Source: Polaribacter vadi
GTDB taxonomy: Bacteria > Bacteroidota > Bacteroidia > Flavobacteriales > Flavobacteriaceae
DNA: 64,000 bases
NCBI RefSeq assembly: GCF_018861005.1
Contig: NZ_JAHKQL010000017.1
Location: 62,001-126,000 of the forward strand
Direction of reading: 5' to 3'
The first letter of the stretch is position 1. Every line of letters begins with the position of its first letter. This document shows positions 34,738-42,641 of the stretch, piece by piece. Position numbers and translations under genes: made by a program. The notes under the pieces are model-generated. The model had not been told where the DNA came from. It did no database searches and worked only from the letters and a program-made list of their open reading frames with translations.

Positions 34738-37254
34738 TTAAAACTCTCGTTTACCAAATTCGCTATCAATAAACTTCGATTTATTTTTAGCAGCATTAAA
34801 TGTATAAGACAGATTTAGTGTAACCATATCTACTTCATAAACATAATTTGTGGTTGTGTAAAATTGATTGGCTCTAGAGGTTGTAATCCGTTGTTCGTTT
34901 GTGTTTAGCAAGCCCATATCTATATTTTGCCATTGTAAAGTTGCTGTTAATCTATCGTCCATAAACTTTTTTATGAACGTTAAGTTTGGTGAGTAAAAAC
35001 GAGAATCTTCACCCATTGCTGTATTTCTATCAGACAAATAATTAAAGGTAAATTGTAAAGAAGCATTTTGCCAAAAATTATAAGTTGAATTTAAATTGAT
35101 AGAATAAATTGTTGATTTAGAATCGATATCATAATTTCTTTCTATACCATCTCTGTGTCTAAAATTTAGAACGCCATCAATATCATAATTATACACATTT
35201 ACGCCTATAAAATTAGTCCAATTGTCAGTTGGTTTTATAGTTGCACCCAATTCTAAACCTAACGAATTGCTTTTACCCACATTAGAATAAACTCGGTTGA
35301 TAATACTATCTATAACTTGTCCATTTTCCTCGTAAGCTAAGGTATTTACACGATTTATAACATTATCTACATGTCTAAAATAAGCAGTTGCATACACAGA
35401 ATTACCGCCTTTTAATTTTTTAGTGACACCTAATTCAACCAAATCTATAAACTCTGGTAATAAAGTATTATCACCTTGTTCAAAAACTTCAGAATGTTCA
35501 CGTTCTGCAAAACTATTCATTTTAAAAGTAGTGGTTCTTTCTACTCTTTTGCTGTAAGCTGTTTTAATATTTGTTTTATCATTAACCTTATATTGTAAAG
35601 ATGCAGATGGGAATAATTTTACAAAATCGTAATCGTATACATTTTCTGTAACTTCACTTAATAAGGCTTCTTTGTATTCTCTATCCATAGATTCTACACG
35701 AACACCAGCAGCATAATCCCATTTGCTTTTAGATGCAGAAACTTGTGCATAACCAGAATGAATACTTCTTTTTAAACTAATATCACTCGAAAATTCTGGT
35801 ACTAAAACTCCATCTCTTTCATAAACAAATTTACCTGTATGATCTAAATCTCTATATTGATAACCCGTTTCTAAAGTTCCGAAAGAAAAAGGTTTCCATT
35901 TATAATCTAAATTAAAACGAGCTCCATACAAAGGATTATCATTGGTGTTGTATTCTCTTTGGTAAACGATATCATTATCTGGATGCCCTAAATTGTCATT
36001 CTCTGTTGGACCACCTAAAAAAGTATATTCGTATAAAATTGATGTAGAAATTTTAGATTGATTATCAAATTGATGAGCATAATCAAAACTACCTAAAGCA
36101 AAATCACCTTTTCGTATTCTTAAATTATGATTGTAATACGCAAAAGTATAATCTCTTGTAGATCCACCAATAGGTGAAATGGAATGATTATCATAATACA
36201 CAATATCTGCCAAACGTTCTTTTGTACGTTTACCTGCAAAAAATCCTAAAGAAAAAGCATCAGATTTATTTGGAGTATAATCAATATTAAAACGTCCATT
36301 GTATGTAACTTCATCAAAACTACGCTCTCCATCAGAAGGCAAAAATGTGGTTTTATTTTCTGCTGCATTTACAATGAACATATCTCCTTCTCTTCTACCA
36401 GCTTTATCATTTCTCTGGTAACTAGCTCCAACAGAAACATTCCAATTATCTGTTCTGTTATTTACAGTTACGTCAATTCCGTATCTTTTTGCAGCAACTT
36501 TTGTTTCGTAATCTTCTATTGATGGGAAACCACCTTTGACATTTACTTGTGCAAAGGTTCCGTTTATTGCTCCTTTTTTAGTGATGATATTTAAAATACC
36601 TCCTTTACCTTCAGGATCGTATTTTGCAGAAGGAGCTGTAATTAACTCAACAGTTTCTAATGCATTTGCTGGTAATTGTGCTAAAATAGCACTGGTATCT
36701 CCTTGCGTTGGCTTACCATTTATTAAAACTGTAAAACCTTTACTACCTCTTACACTTATTTCGCCTAAACCATCAATAGTTACAGAAGGTAGATTTTTAA
36801 CAACATCTACTGCATTACCACCCACTGTATTTTGAAACTTTTTAGTATCAAAAACCTGTCTGTCAATTTTGTGTAAAACTGCTTTTTTTTCTGATTTTAA
36901 AACCACTTCATTCAACTGATTGCTAGCACCTAAAGATAATTTAATTACCCCTAAATCTTTCTTTTCTCCTTTTTTATTGATGTTGATTGATGCTATTGTT
37001 TTTAATTGATAACCGATAAATGAAGCTTCTATATAATAATTACCTGGTTTTATATTATCAATAGAAAAAAGACCATCAAAATCTGTTACAACACCATTTA
37101 CTAATGTTTTTGTAGTTGAATTATACAGTGCTATTGTTGCGTATTCTAGTGGATAATTTTCATCATTTTCAATAACCTTACCAGTTATTTGTGCAGTTGC
37201 AATCTGACTCAGCAATAAAGTCAGAAATAAAAACATACATTTTGTTAATCTCAT
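34738..37254 (-). CDS. TonB-dependent receptor-like outer-membrane protein
   Basis: An 838-residue outer-membrane protein. Signal peptide (MRLTKCMFLFLTLLLSQIATAQ), carboxypeptidase-like domain (about 23-110: GKVIENDENYPLEYATIAL, VTDFDGLFSIDNIKPGNYY), plug (about 120-225: NAVDVVKNLPSVTIDGLGEISVRG, VLINGKPTQGD, VELITAPSAKYDPEGKGGILNIITKKG), then a beta barrel of the OMP_b-brl_3 kind ending GKREF. It lacks the standard Phe-terminated TonB receptor end pattern seen in the Oar-like protein, and no TonB box is clear. The substrate is unknown. The AraC regulator immediately upstream, on the same strand, is the obvious candidate controller. Confidence 0.93.
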   Translation of the reverse strand: MRLTKCMFLFLTLLLSQIATAQITGKVIENDENYPLEYATIALYNSTTKTLVNGVVTDFDGLFSIDNIKPGNYYIEASFIGYQLKTIASININKKGEKKDLGVIKLSLGASNQLNEVVLKSEKKAVLHKIDRQVFDTKKFQNTVGGNAVDVVKNLPSVTIDGLGEISVRGSKGFTVLINGKPTQGDTSAILAQLPANALETVELITAPSAKYDPEGKGGILNIITKKGAINGTFAQVNVKGGFPSIEDYETKVAAKRYGIDVTVNNRTDNWNVSVGASYQRNDKAGRREGDMFIVNAAENKTTFLPSDGERSFDEVTYNGRFNIDYTPNKSDAFSLGFFAGKRTKERLADIVYYDNHSISPIGGSTRDYTFAYYNHNLRIRKGDFALGSFDYAHQFDNQSKISTSILYEYTFLGGPTENDNLGHPDNDIVYQREYNTNDNPLYGARFNLDYKWKPFSFGTLETGYQYRDLDHTGKFVYERDGVLVPEFSSDISLKRSIHSGYAQVSASKSKWDYAAGVRVESMDREYKEALLSEVTENVYDYDFVKLFPSASLQYKVNDKTNIKTAYSKRVERTTTFKMNSFAEREHSEVFEQGDNTLLPEFIDLVELGVTKKLKGGNSVYATAYFRHVDNVINRVNTLAYEENGQVIDSIINRVYSNVGKSNSLGLELGATIKPTDNWTNFIGVNVYNYDIDGVLNFRHRDGIERNYDIDSKSTIYSINLNSTYNFWQNASLQFTFNYLSDRNTAMGEDSRFYSPNLTFIKKFMDDRLTATLQWQNIDMGLLNTNEQRITTSRANQFYTTTNYVYEVDMVTLNLSYTFNAAKNKSKFIDSEFGKREF

Positions 37255-37449
37255 TGTTTTACTTTTTAGTTAATTTTATTTGATTTGTTTCCATTATTAA
37301 GTGATTAGACTAACTCTTAACATAACATTTAATTGATTGATTTGTTAGTTATCAATTAAAATTTGAGTTCTAAATTATATCCTTAACAATATTAAACAAA
37401 TGTAATTTTGAAACCAATAGCAAAATGGTGTATTTGAAAAACAAATGGT

Positions 37450-38265
37450 CTAAGAAGTAATATTTACTATTCTAAATTGCTTTGGGGTTAAATGTGTATA
37501 CCTTTTAAAGTATTTTGTGAAGTGAGATGTGTCTTTAAAATCTAAGCTAAAAGCAATTTCACTAATCGATTCATTAGAATAAATTAAACGTCTTTTAACT
37601 TCTTTAATAATATGCTCAGCAACAACATCTGATGCAGTTTTATTAAACTCTTTTCTACAAACGGCATTTAAATTCTGAGGAGAAGTATTTAATCTGTCTG
37701 CGTAAAATTGTACATTATTTTTTAAATTTTGAGATAATAAATCTGTAAACAAAATCAATAAATCTGTTCTTTCTACTTTTTCTAACTGAGCGTAGTTTAC
37801 TAGTTTGGCAAAAAGAGCTTTTAAGCCACCTTCTACTGCTTCACTGTTTATTATATCTTGCTTTTTTTCCCAAGCTAAAGAAGTAAAAAGTGCATTAAAA
37901 GAAAGATCTTCTTTTGAAACTTTTATTTTTGATTTATGCTGTAATTTTAAAAGCTGATTATTTAAAAGTTTATCTAGAGTTTTTTCTAAAAACGTTTCTT
38001 TTATAATAATTACGTAACCTTTGGGTTTTGTAGTAATTTCCCAATGATGTACTTCGTCTTTTTTAACAATAAAAACAGTTGCTGGTTTTATTTGATAACT
38101 TTTTAGATCTAAATGATGATAACCACTACCCTTTATAAAATATACAATTTCTAAATACTTATTATGTTTATGAGGCTTGGTGTAACGTTTATTTACATCA
38201 AACTCTTCAATTTTAATGTCTTTGTAATCTGATATTTTATTGTAGGTATTGATGTTATTTTTCAT
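37450..38265 (-). CDS. AraC-family transcriptional regulator
   Basis: A 271-residue regulator. The N-terminal cupin ligand domain (about 10-95) has KRYTKPHKHNKYLEIVYFIKG and VHHWEITTKP. The C-terminal double HTH (about 170-271) has NTSPQNLNAVCRKEFNKTASDVV and SNESISEIAFSLDFKDTSHFTKYF, ending YTHLTPKQFR. I use the ATG at 38265; a TTG three bases upstream also reads in frame. The gene precedes the TonB-type receptor (195-bp gap) on the same strand. An 18-bp AT-only palindrome starts 3 bp upstream of its ATG. Confidence 0.93.
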   Translation of the reverse strand: MKNNINTYNKISDYKDIKIEEFDVNKRYTKPHKHNKYLEIVYFIKGSGYHHLDLKSYQIKPATVFIVKKDEVHHWEITTKPKGYVIIIKETFLEKTLDKLLNNQLLKLQHKSKIKVSKEDLSFNALFTSLAWEKKQDIINSEAVEGGLKALFAKLVNYAQLEKVERTDLLILFTDLLSQNLKNNVQFYADRLNTSPQNLNAVCRKEFNKTASDVVAEHIIKEVKRRLIYSNESISEIAFSLDFKDTSHFTKYFKRYTHLTPKQFRIVNITS

Positions 38266-38267
38266 CA

Positions 38268-38285
38268 AATAAATTTAAATTTATT
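38268..38285. promoter_or_regulatory. 18-bp palindrome at the AraC-family gene start
   Basis: AATAAATTTAAATTTATT is a perfect palindrome lying directly upstream of the regulator ATG. It contains only A and T, so chance is a real possibility, but the position would suit an autoregulatory site. Confidence 0.35.
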
Positions 38286-38299
38286 AAATACTGTCCATA

Positions 38300-38332
38300 A
38301 AAAAAAGCCTTTTTAATTAAAAGGCTTTTTTT
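38300..38332 (-). terminator. Terminator of the cold-shock-domain gene
   Basis: Stem AAAAAGCCTTTT / AAAAGGCTTTTT with T runs on both sides, 20-50 bp after the stop of the gene ending at 38353. It also shields the AraC-family gene. Confidence 0.85.
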
Positions 38333-38352
38333 ATTTGTTTTTAAACAAAAAA

Positions 38353-38805
38353 TTAAATTTTCTTAACTTTTACAGCATTCATACCACGCATTCCTTTTTC
38401 AAGTTCGAAAGAAACTTTATCATTTTCTGCAATAGTATCAATTAATCCACTAACGTGAGTAAAATATTTTTCACCATTGTCAGAATCTATAATAAAACCA
38501 AAACCTTTAGAACTATCAAAGAAATTTACTTTTCCTTTTCTTACAGGGTCTTCTTCTGGTAAATCTTCTTTTTTAGTTACAGATATCTGAATATCTTCTA
38601 ACTCGTATTCTACTTTTAATTCTGGATCTGGTGGAGTATCTGTTAAATTTCCATTATGATCTACATAAGCAAACTGTATCCCTGAAGTTCCATTTTCTTC
38701 TTTGTTCGCTTTTCTTGCCTCCATTTTTTTACGCTTATCTGCTCTTTTCTTTAAGCGTTTTTTTTCTTTTTCACTTTTACTAAATGTTTGTTGCGATTTT
38801 GCCAT
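38353..38805 (-). CDS. Cold-shock-domain protein with basic N-terminal extension
   Basis: A 150-residue putative RNA-binding protein. The cold-shock domain is at the C-terminus (about 88-150: KGKVNFFDSSKGFGFIID, YFTHVSGL, DKVSFELEKGMRGMNAVKV) with RNP1 (KGFGFI) and the RNP2-like aromatic YFTHV. The N-terminal 40 residues are very basic (SEKEKKRLKKRADKRKKME) and the middle is acidic. The extension roughly doubles the size of a normal Csp and may bind RNA or ribosomes. I see no TAnnTTTG element upstream, and no clear leader structure. Confidence 0.92.
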   Translation of the reverse strand: MAKSQQTFSKSEKEKKRLKKRADKRKKMEARKANKEENGTSGIQFAYVDHNGNLTDTPPDPELKVEYELEDIQISVTKKEDLPEEDPVRKGKVNFFDSSKGFGFIIDSDNGEKYFTHVSGLIDTIAENDKVSFELEKGMRGMNAVKVKKI

Positions 38806-39108
38806 TAACTATATAAATGTTTTTATTATGATTTAACCTATACTCGTTTGAGAAATTTTCTTTTTCTAAGAATATAAGCTTTAGAAATTGTCTTAAACCT
38901 AAAATTATAAAGACAATATAGCTAAGTAGGTAATTTTAAGAAATCTCTCTGTTTTACAAAGGTATTATAAAAAAAAAGGTTTTCAAAATTGAAAGCAATA
39001 TTAAATTAATTCTAAGCTATAAATGTTAAAAAGTGTTAAAAACTCATTTTTCAAAAACCATAGTTTAAAACCTCTCGTAAGTAACTGTATAATCTAAATT
39101 AAAATACA
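38806..39108. other. Divergent intergenic region, 303 bp
   Basis: Between the cold-shock gene and the lipoprotein gene. An inverted repeat ATTGTCTT ... AAGACAAT lies at about 38887-38917 with a 15-base loop. No TAnnTTTG match, ORF or longer repeat is visible. Confidence 0.5.
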
Positions 39109-40137
39109 ATGACAACATTTAAAACTTTAGCATTAATAGGTGCAATTACAATCGGGTTAACATCTTGTACAGAAAGTAATAATGAATTAACTACTGAACT
39201 AGACACAAAAATTTTATTTACCTCTAATAATGGAGATGGTAACGTAAATATATACGATGTAAGTTCTATAAACGCAGTAACACAATCTACACTTACTACA
39301 AATACTACAAAAGCAGACGGAATATATTATGATGGAGATGAAGATTTAATTGTACAAGCAAATAGAACAACTTTTGGTTTAGAAGGTTATTCAGATATTT
39401 CAATTTTAACTTCTTCTATATCTACAACTGTAAACGCAAGTGTAACTGGTAGTTTAGACATGTCTAGCCCAAGAGAATTAGCTGTAAATGATAACTTTTA
39501 TGTAGTTGCAGATAATGCTGATGCAGATGGCAATGAAACTACTGCTGATGGTAGATTATTTGTATATGCAAAAAACGGTGATAGTTTTACTTTAAGAAAT
39601 ACAATAACAACAGATATTAAACTTTGGGGAATTACATTTATTGGCAATGATTTATATGCAATTGCAGATACTACAAACGAATTAGCTGTTTATTCAAACT
39701 TTTTAAGTAATTCATCTACAACTACTTTATCAGCAACAAAGCAAATTGCTATTGAAGGTATTATTAGAACACATGGTTTAACTTATGATGCTATGACAGA
39801 CACTATGATTTTAACTGATATTGGTGAAGCCAGCAATGGTCAAGATGATGGAGGGTTTCATGTAATAGAAAATTTTACTAGTAAATTTAGCAGTACAGCA
39901 GATGGTGCTACACTTGCTGCATCTGAACAAATTAGAATTGCTGGTTCAAATACGTTATTAGGTAACCCTGTTGATGTTGCTTATGATGGTGAATCTAAAA
40001 CAGTATTTATTGCTGAAGCTGGTAATGGTGGAGGAAGAATTTTAGCTTACACTAACATTAGTAATGATGGTAACATTACACCAGTTTATAATGCGAGTTT
40101 AGCATCTGCATCTGCAGTATACTTGCATAAAGAATAA
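39109..40137 (+). CDS. Putative lipoprotein with beta-propeller-like repeats
   Basis: A 342-residue exported protein. The N-terminus MTTFKTLALIGAITIGLTSC has a lipobox (LTSC), so a lipidated Cys20 is likely. The rest has repeated strand patterns of a propeller type (ILFTSNNGDGNVNIYDVSSI, RELAVNDNFYVVADN, LWGITFIGNDLYAIADTTNELAVY, THGLTYDAMTDTMILTDIG, VDVAYDGESKTVFIAEAGNGGGRI), similar in style to NHL/SMP-30-like blades. It is rich in Ser/Thr/Asn. No catalytic motif is recognised. It is a single gene with its own terminator. Confidence 0.83.
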   Translation: MTTFKTLALIGAITIGLTSCTESNNELTTELDTKILFTSNNGDGNVNIYDVSSINAVTQSTLTTNTTKADGIYYDGDEDLIVQANRTTFGLEGYSDISILTSSISTTVNASVTGSLDMSSPRELAVNDNFYVVADNADADGNETTADGRLFVYAKNGDSFTLRNTITTDIKLWGITFIGNDLYAIADTTNELAVYSNFLSNSSTTTLSATKQIAIEGIIRTHGLTYDAMTDTMILTDIGEASNGQDDGGFHVIENFTSKFSSTADGATLAASEQIRIAGSNTLLGNPVDVAYDGESKTVFIAEAGNGGGRILAYTNISNDGNITPVYNASLASASAVYLHKE

Positions 40138-40161
40138 GATTTGTTTATTTGAATTATTTAT

Positions 40162-40197
40162 AAAAGACCTTTTGATTTCTTCAAAAGGTCTTTTTTT
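40162..40197 (+). terminator. Terminator of the lipoprotein gene
   Basis: 14-bp stem AAAAGACCTTTTGA / TCAAAAGGTCTTTT, 5-base loop and a run of seven Ts, 24 bp after the stop. Confidence 0.93.
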
Positions 40198-40250
40198 ATG
40201 ATTAATAAGCAATGTTAAAAAATCATTAAAAAATAAATTAATTTCATATT

Positions 40251-40267
40251 TAATAGTAATACTATTA
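40251..40267. promoter_or_regulatory. 17-bp palindrome, probable TetR-family operator
   Basis: TAATAGTA-A-TACTATTA: 8-bp perfect arms around one base. It ends inside the -7 element of the TetR-family gene (40266-40273) and starts 41 bp before the ATG. Symmetry, size and position fit an autoregulatory operator. Confidence 0.6.
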
Positions 40268-40273
40268 TATTTG
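40266..40273 (+). promoter_or_regulatory. -7 promoter element (TATATTTG) of the TetR-exporter operon
   Basis: TATATTTG followed by C, 18 bp before the TetR ATG. It overlaps the end of the palindrome at 40251-40267. Confidence 0.68.
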
Positions 40274-40291
40274 CACTTTTAATTATCAAGT

Positions 40292-40963
40292 ATGAAAGAT
40301 TTATTATCAGTTTTAAAAATATCTGTACCCAATAAAATTTTTATAAAAGATCCAGAAACCTCAGAATTAGGCAAAAGAATTATAGAAAATAGCATTATTT
40401 TAATTAATGATATTGGTTTTGAAAGTTTTACTTTTAAAAAATTAGGTGTTAAAATTAAATCGAACGAAAGTTCTATTTACAGGTATTTTGAAAGCAAACA
40501 TAAACTTCTACTCTACTTATCTTCTTGGTATTGGGCTTGGTTAGAATACCAACTTGTATTAGAAACTTTTAGTATTTCTGATAAAAAAGAAAAATTGAAC
40601 AAAGCAATACATATTGTTACAAAAACTGTTGAAAAAGACAGTAATTTTTCGCATATCAACGAAACCATATTATATAAAATAATAGTGAACGAAAGTTCTA
40701 AATCTTTTTTAACTAAAAAAGTAGACAAAGACAATAAAGAAGGCTATTTTGAAGTCTACAAACGTTTAATATTAAGATTAAAAAATATGATTGCTGATGT
40801 AAACCCTAACTATAAATTCCCTTTAAGTTTGGCAAGTACCATTATTGAAGGTGGTTTACATCAACATTTTTTACACGAGCATTTTCCCAAAATTACCAAT
40901 GCTAAAAAAGGAAAAACACCAACAAAATTTTTTACAAACCTCATTCATCAAACTTTAAATTAA
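40292..40963 (+). CDS. TetR/AcrR-family transcriptional regulator
   Basis: A 223-residue regulator. The N-terminal HTH (about 28-75: GKRIIENSIILINDIGFESFTFKKLG, IKSNESSIYRYFESKHKLLLYL) has the family pattern with the recognition helix ESSIYRYF. The C-terminal ligand region is all-helical and starts LSSWYWAWLEYQLV. It is the first gene of an operon with an ABC protein (4 bp gap), a HlyD-like adaptor and a TolC-like channel, so it probably senses a substrate or a membrane state and represses the exporter. The palindrome at 40251-40267 is the likely operator. Confidence 0.92.
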   Translation: MKDLLSVLKISVPNKIFIKDPETSELGKRIIENSIILINDIGFESFTFKKLGVKIKSNESSIYRYFESKHKLLLYLSSWYWAWLEYQLVLETFSISDKKEKLNKAIHIVTKTVEKDSNFSHINETILYKIIVNESSKSFLTKKVDKDNKEGYFEVYKRLILRLKNMIADVNPNYKFPLSLASTIIEGGLHQHFLHEHFPKITNAKKGKTPTKFFTNLIHQTLN

Positions 40964-40967
40964 TTCA

Positions 40968-42632
40968 ATGGAAAACAAACAACTAACTCCTTGGCAACGT
41001 TTTATTGGATTGTTAAGATTAGAAAAAAAGGATATTTTTCAGATATTTTATTACGCTATTTTTGGCGGATTTGTAGCACTCACATTACCTCTTGGTATAC
41101 AAGCTATTATCAATTTAATACAAGGTGCACAAGTATCTACTTCATGGGTAGTTTTGGTAGTTGTAGTTACAATTGGAGTACTTTTTTCTGGAGCTCTACA
41201 GCTAATGCAATTAAGAATTATAGAAACAATTCAACAAAGAATTTTTACAAGAGCTTCTTTTGAATTGAGCTATCGTTTTCCGAAAATAAAAATGAACGAA
41301 TTGCACAATTATTATCCACCAGAATTAGCAAACCGTTTTTTCGATACAATTACAATTCAAAAAGGTTTATCTAAAATTTTAATTGATGTACCAACTGCAA
41401 TTCTACAAATTATTTTTGCATTAATTTTATTGTCATTCTATCATCCCTTTTTTATCATTTTTGGTATTCTTTTATTATTCTTAATTTTCATAGTTTTTAA
41501 GTTTACTGCACAAAGAGGTTTAGAAACCAGCTTATTAGAGTCTAAAATTAAATACAAAGTAGCACATTGGATACAAGAAGTAGCTAGAACTGTGGTAAGT
41601 TTTAAACTTTCTGGTAATACCAATTTAGCCATGACAAAAAATGATGACCTGGTTAACAAATATTTAGAAGCAAGAGAAAATCATTTTAAAGTTTTACTCT
41701 TACAATTCAGTCAAATGATTGGTTTTAAAGTAATTGTTACTGCAAGTTTGTTATTAATTGGTGGCGCTTTAGTATTGAGCCAAGAAATGAATATTGGTCA
41801 ATTTGTTGCTGCAGAAATTATTATACTTTTAGTAATTGGTTCTGTAGAAAAATTAATTATTGGTTTAGAATCTTTTTATGACGTGTTAACATCCATCGAA
41901 AAAATAGGACAAGTTGTAGACAAAGAGCTAGAGTCTCAAATTGGTGAAAAACCAATATTTAAAAACGGATTAAACTTAGAGCTAGATGAAGTTTTTTACG
42001 ATGTAGAAGATAGAGAAAAATCGATCATTAAAAATATTTCATTAACCTTAAAACCAGAAAGTAGAATTTTGGTAATGGGAGAAAGTGGTGCTGGTAAATC
42101 TAGTTTATTACGTTTAATTTCTGGAATTATAGAACCTACTTCTGGTAACATTTATGTAAACAACTTATCTTTAAGCAGCTTACACAGAAACCATTACAGG
42201 TCTCAACTAGGTTTATCTCTTTCAGAGGAAACACCTTTTGAAGGTACAATTAGAGAAAACTTAATTTTTGGTAATGACAAAGTTAAAGACAATGAAATCT
42301 TTGAAATTTTAGAAGTTGTAGGTTTAGCACAATTTTTAAAAGAGCAACCTAGTGGTTTAGACACTATTCTATATCCAGAAGGTAAACAAATGTCTTATAC
42401 AATTGCTAAAAAAATAATTTTAGCAAGAGCCATTATAAAGCAACCTAAAATAATGATTTTAGAAGATCCTTTAGATCAATTTAATCTAGAAGAAACAGTA
42501 AGAATTATTGATTATTTAACCAATGTAAAAAAACCTTGGTCTCTAATTGTGGTGAGTAGTAAAAAGAGTTGGAGAACGAAATGTAATCAGGTTATTACTT
42601 TAGAAAAAGGAGAAATTAAATCTATAAATTAA
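40968..42632 (+). CDS. ABC exporter (fused membrane and ATPase domains) with degenerate ATPase motifs
   Basis: A 554-residue type I ABC half-transporter. The membrane domain (about 15-305) has about six helices (FGGFVALTLPLGIQAIINLI, WVVLVVVVTIGVLFSGALQL, ILQIIFALILLSF, GFKVIVTASLLLIGGALVL). The ATPase domain (about 325-554) keeps Walker A, GESGAGKSS (371-379). Other motifs are altered: the Q-loop Gln is lost (LGLSLSEETPF), the signature is MSYTI (475-479) instead of LSGGQ, Walker B plus catalytic Glu reads ILEDP (E499-D500) instead of ILDEP, and the H-loop His is Ser (VVSSKK, about 531). ATP may bind, but normal hydrolysis looks unlikely. It is encoded with HlyD- and TolC-like partners, so it should form a type I secretion-like machine. 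No C39 peptidase domain. Confidence 0.92.
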   Translation: MENKQLTPWQRFIGLLRLEKKDIFQIFYYAIFGGFVALTLPLGIQAIINLIQGAQVSTSWVVLVVVVTIGVLFSGALQLMQLRIIETIQQRIFTRASFELSYRFPKIKMNELHNYYPPELANRFFDTITIQKGLSKILIDVPTAILQIIFALILLSFYHPFFIIFGILLLFLIFIVFKFTAQRGLETSLLESKIKYKVAHWIQEVARTVVSFKLSGNTNLAMTKNDDLVNKYLEARENHFKVLLLQFSQMIGFKVIVTASLLLIGGALVLSQEMNIGQFVAAEIIILLVIGSVEKLIIGLESFYDVLTSIEKIGQVVDKELESQIGEKPIFKNGLNLELDEVFYDVEDREKSIIKNISLTLKPESRILVMGESGAGKSSLLRLISGIIEPTSGNIYVNNLSLSSLHRNHYRSQLGLSLSEETPFEGTIRENLIFGNDKVKDNEIFEILEVVGLAQFLKEQPSGLDTILYPEGKQMSYTIAKKIILARAIIKQPKIMILEDPLDQFNLEETVRIIDYLTNVKKPWSLIVVSSKKSWRTKCNQVITLEKGEIKSIN

Positions 42633-42641
42633 GAAAAAGTC

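Noticed and set aside
39020-39050. Short direct repeat GTTAAAAA in the lipoprotein upstream region
   Set aside because: Two loose copies in AT-rich sequence; expected by chance.
41441-41659. Minus-strand ORF inside the ABC exporter gene
   Set aside because: Antisense shadow; the plus-strand product aligns with ABC membrane domains throughout.
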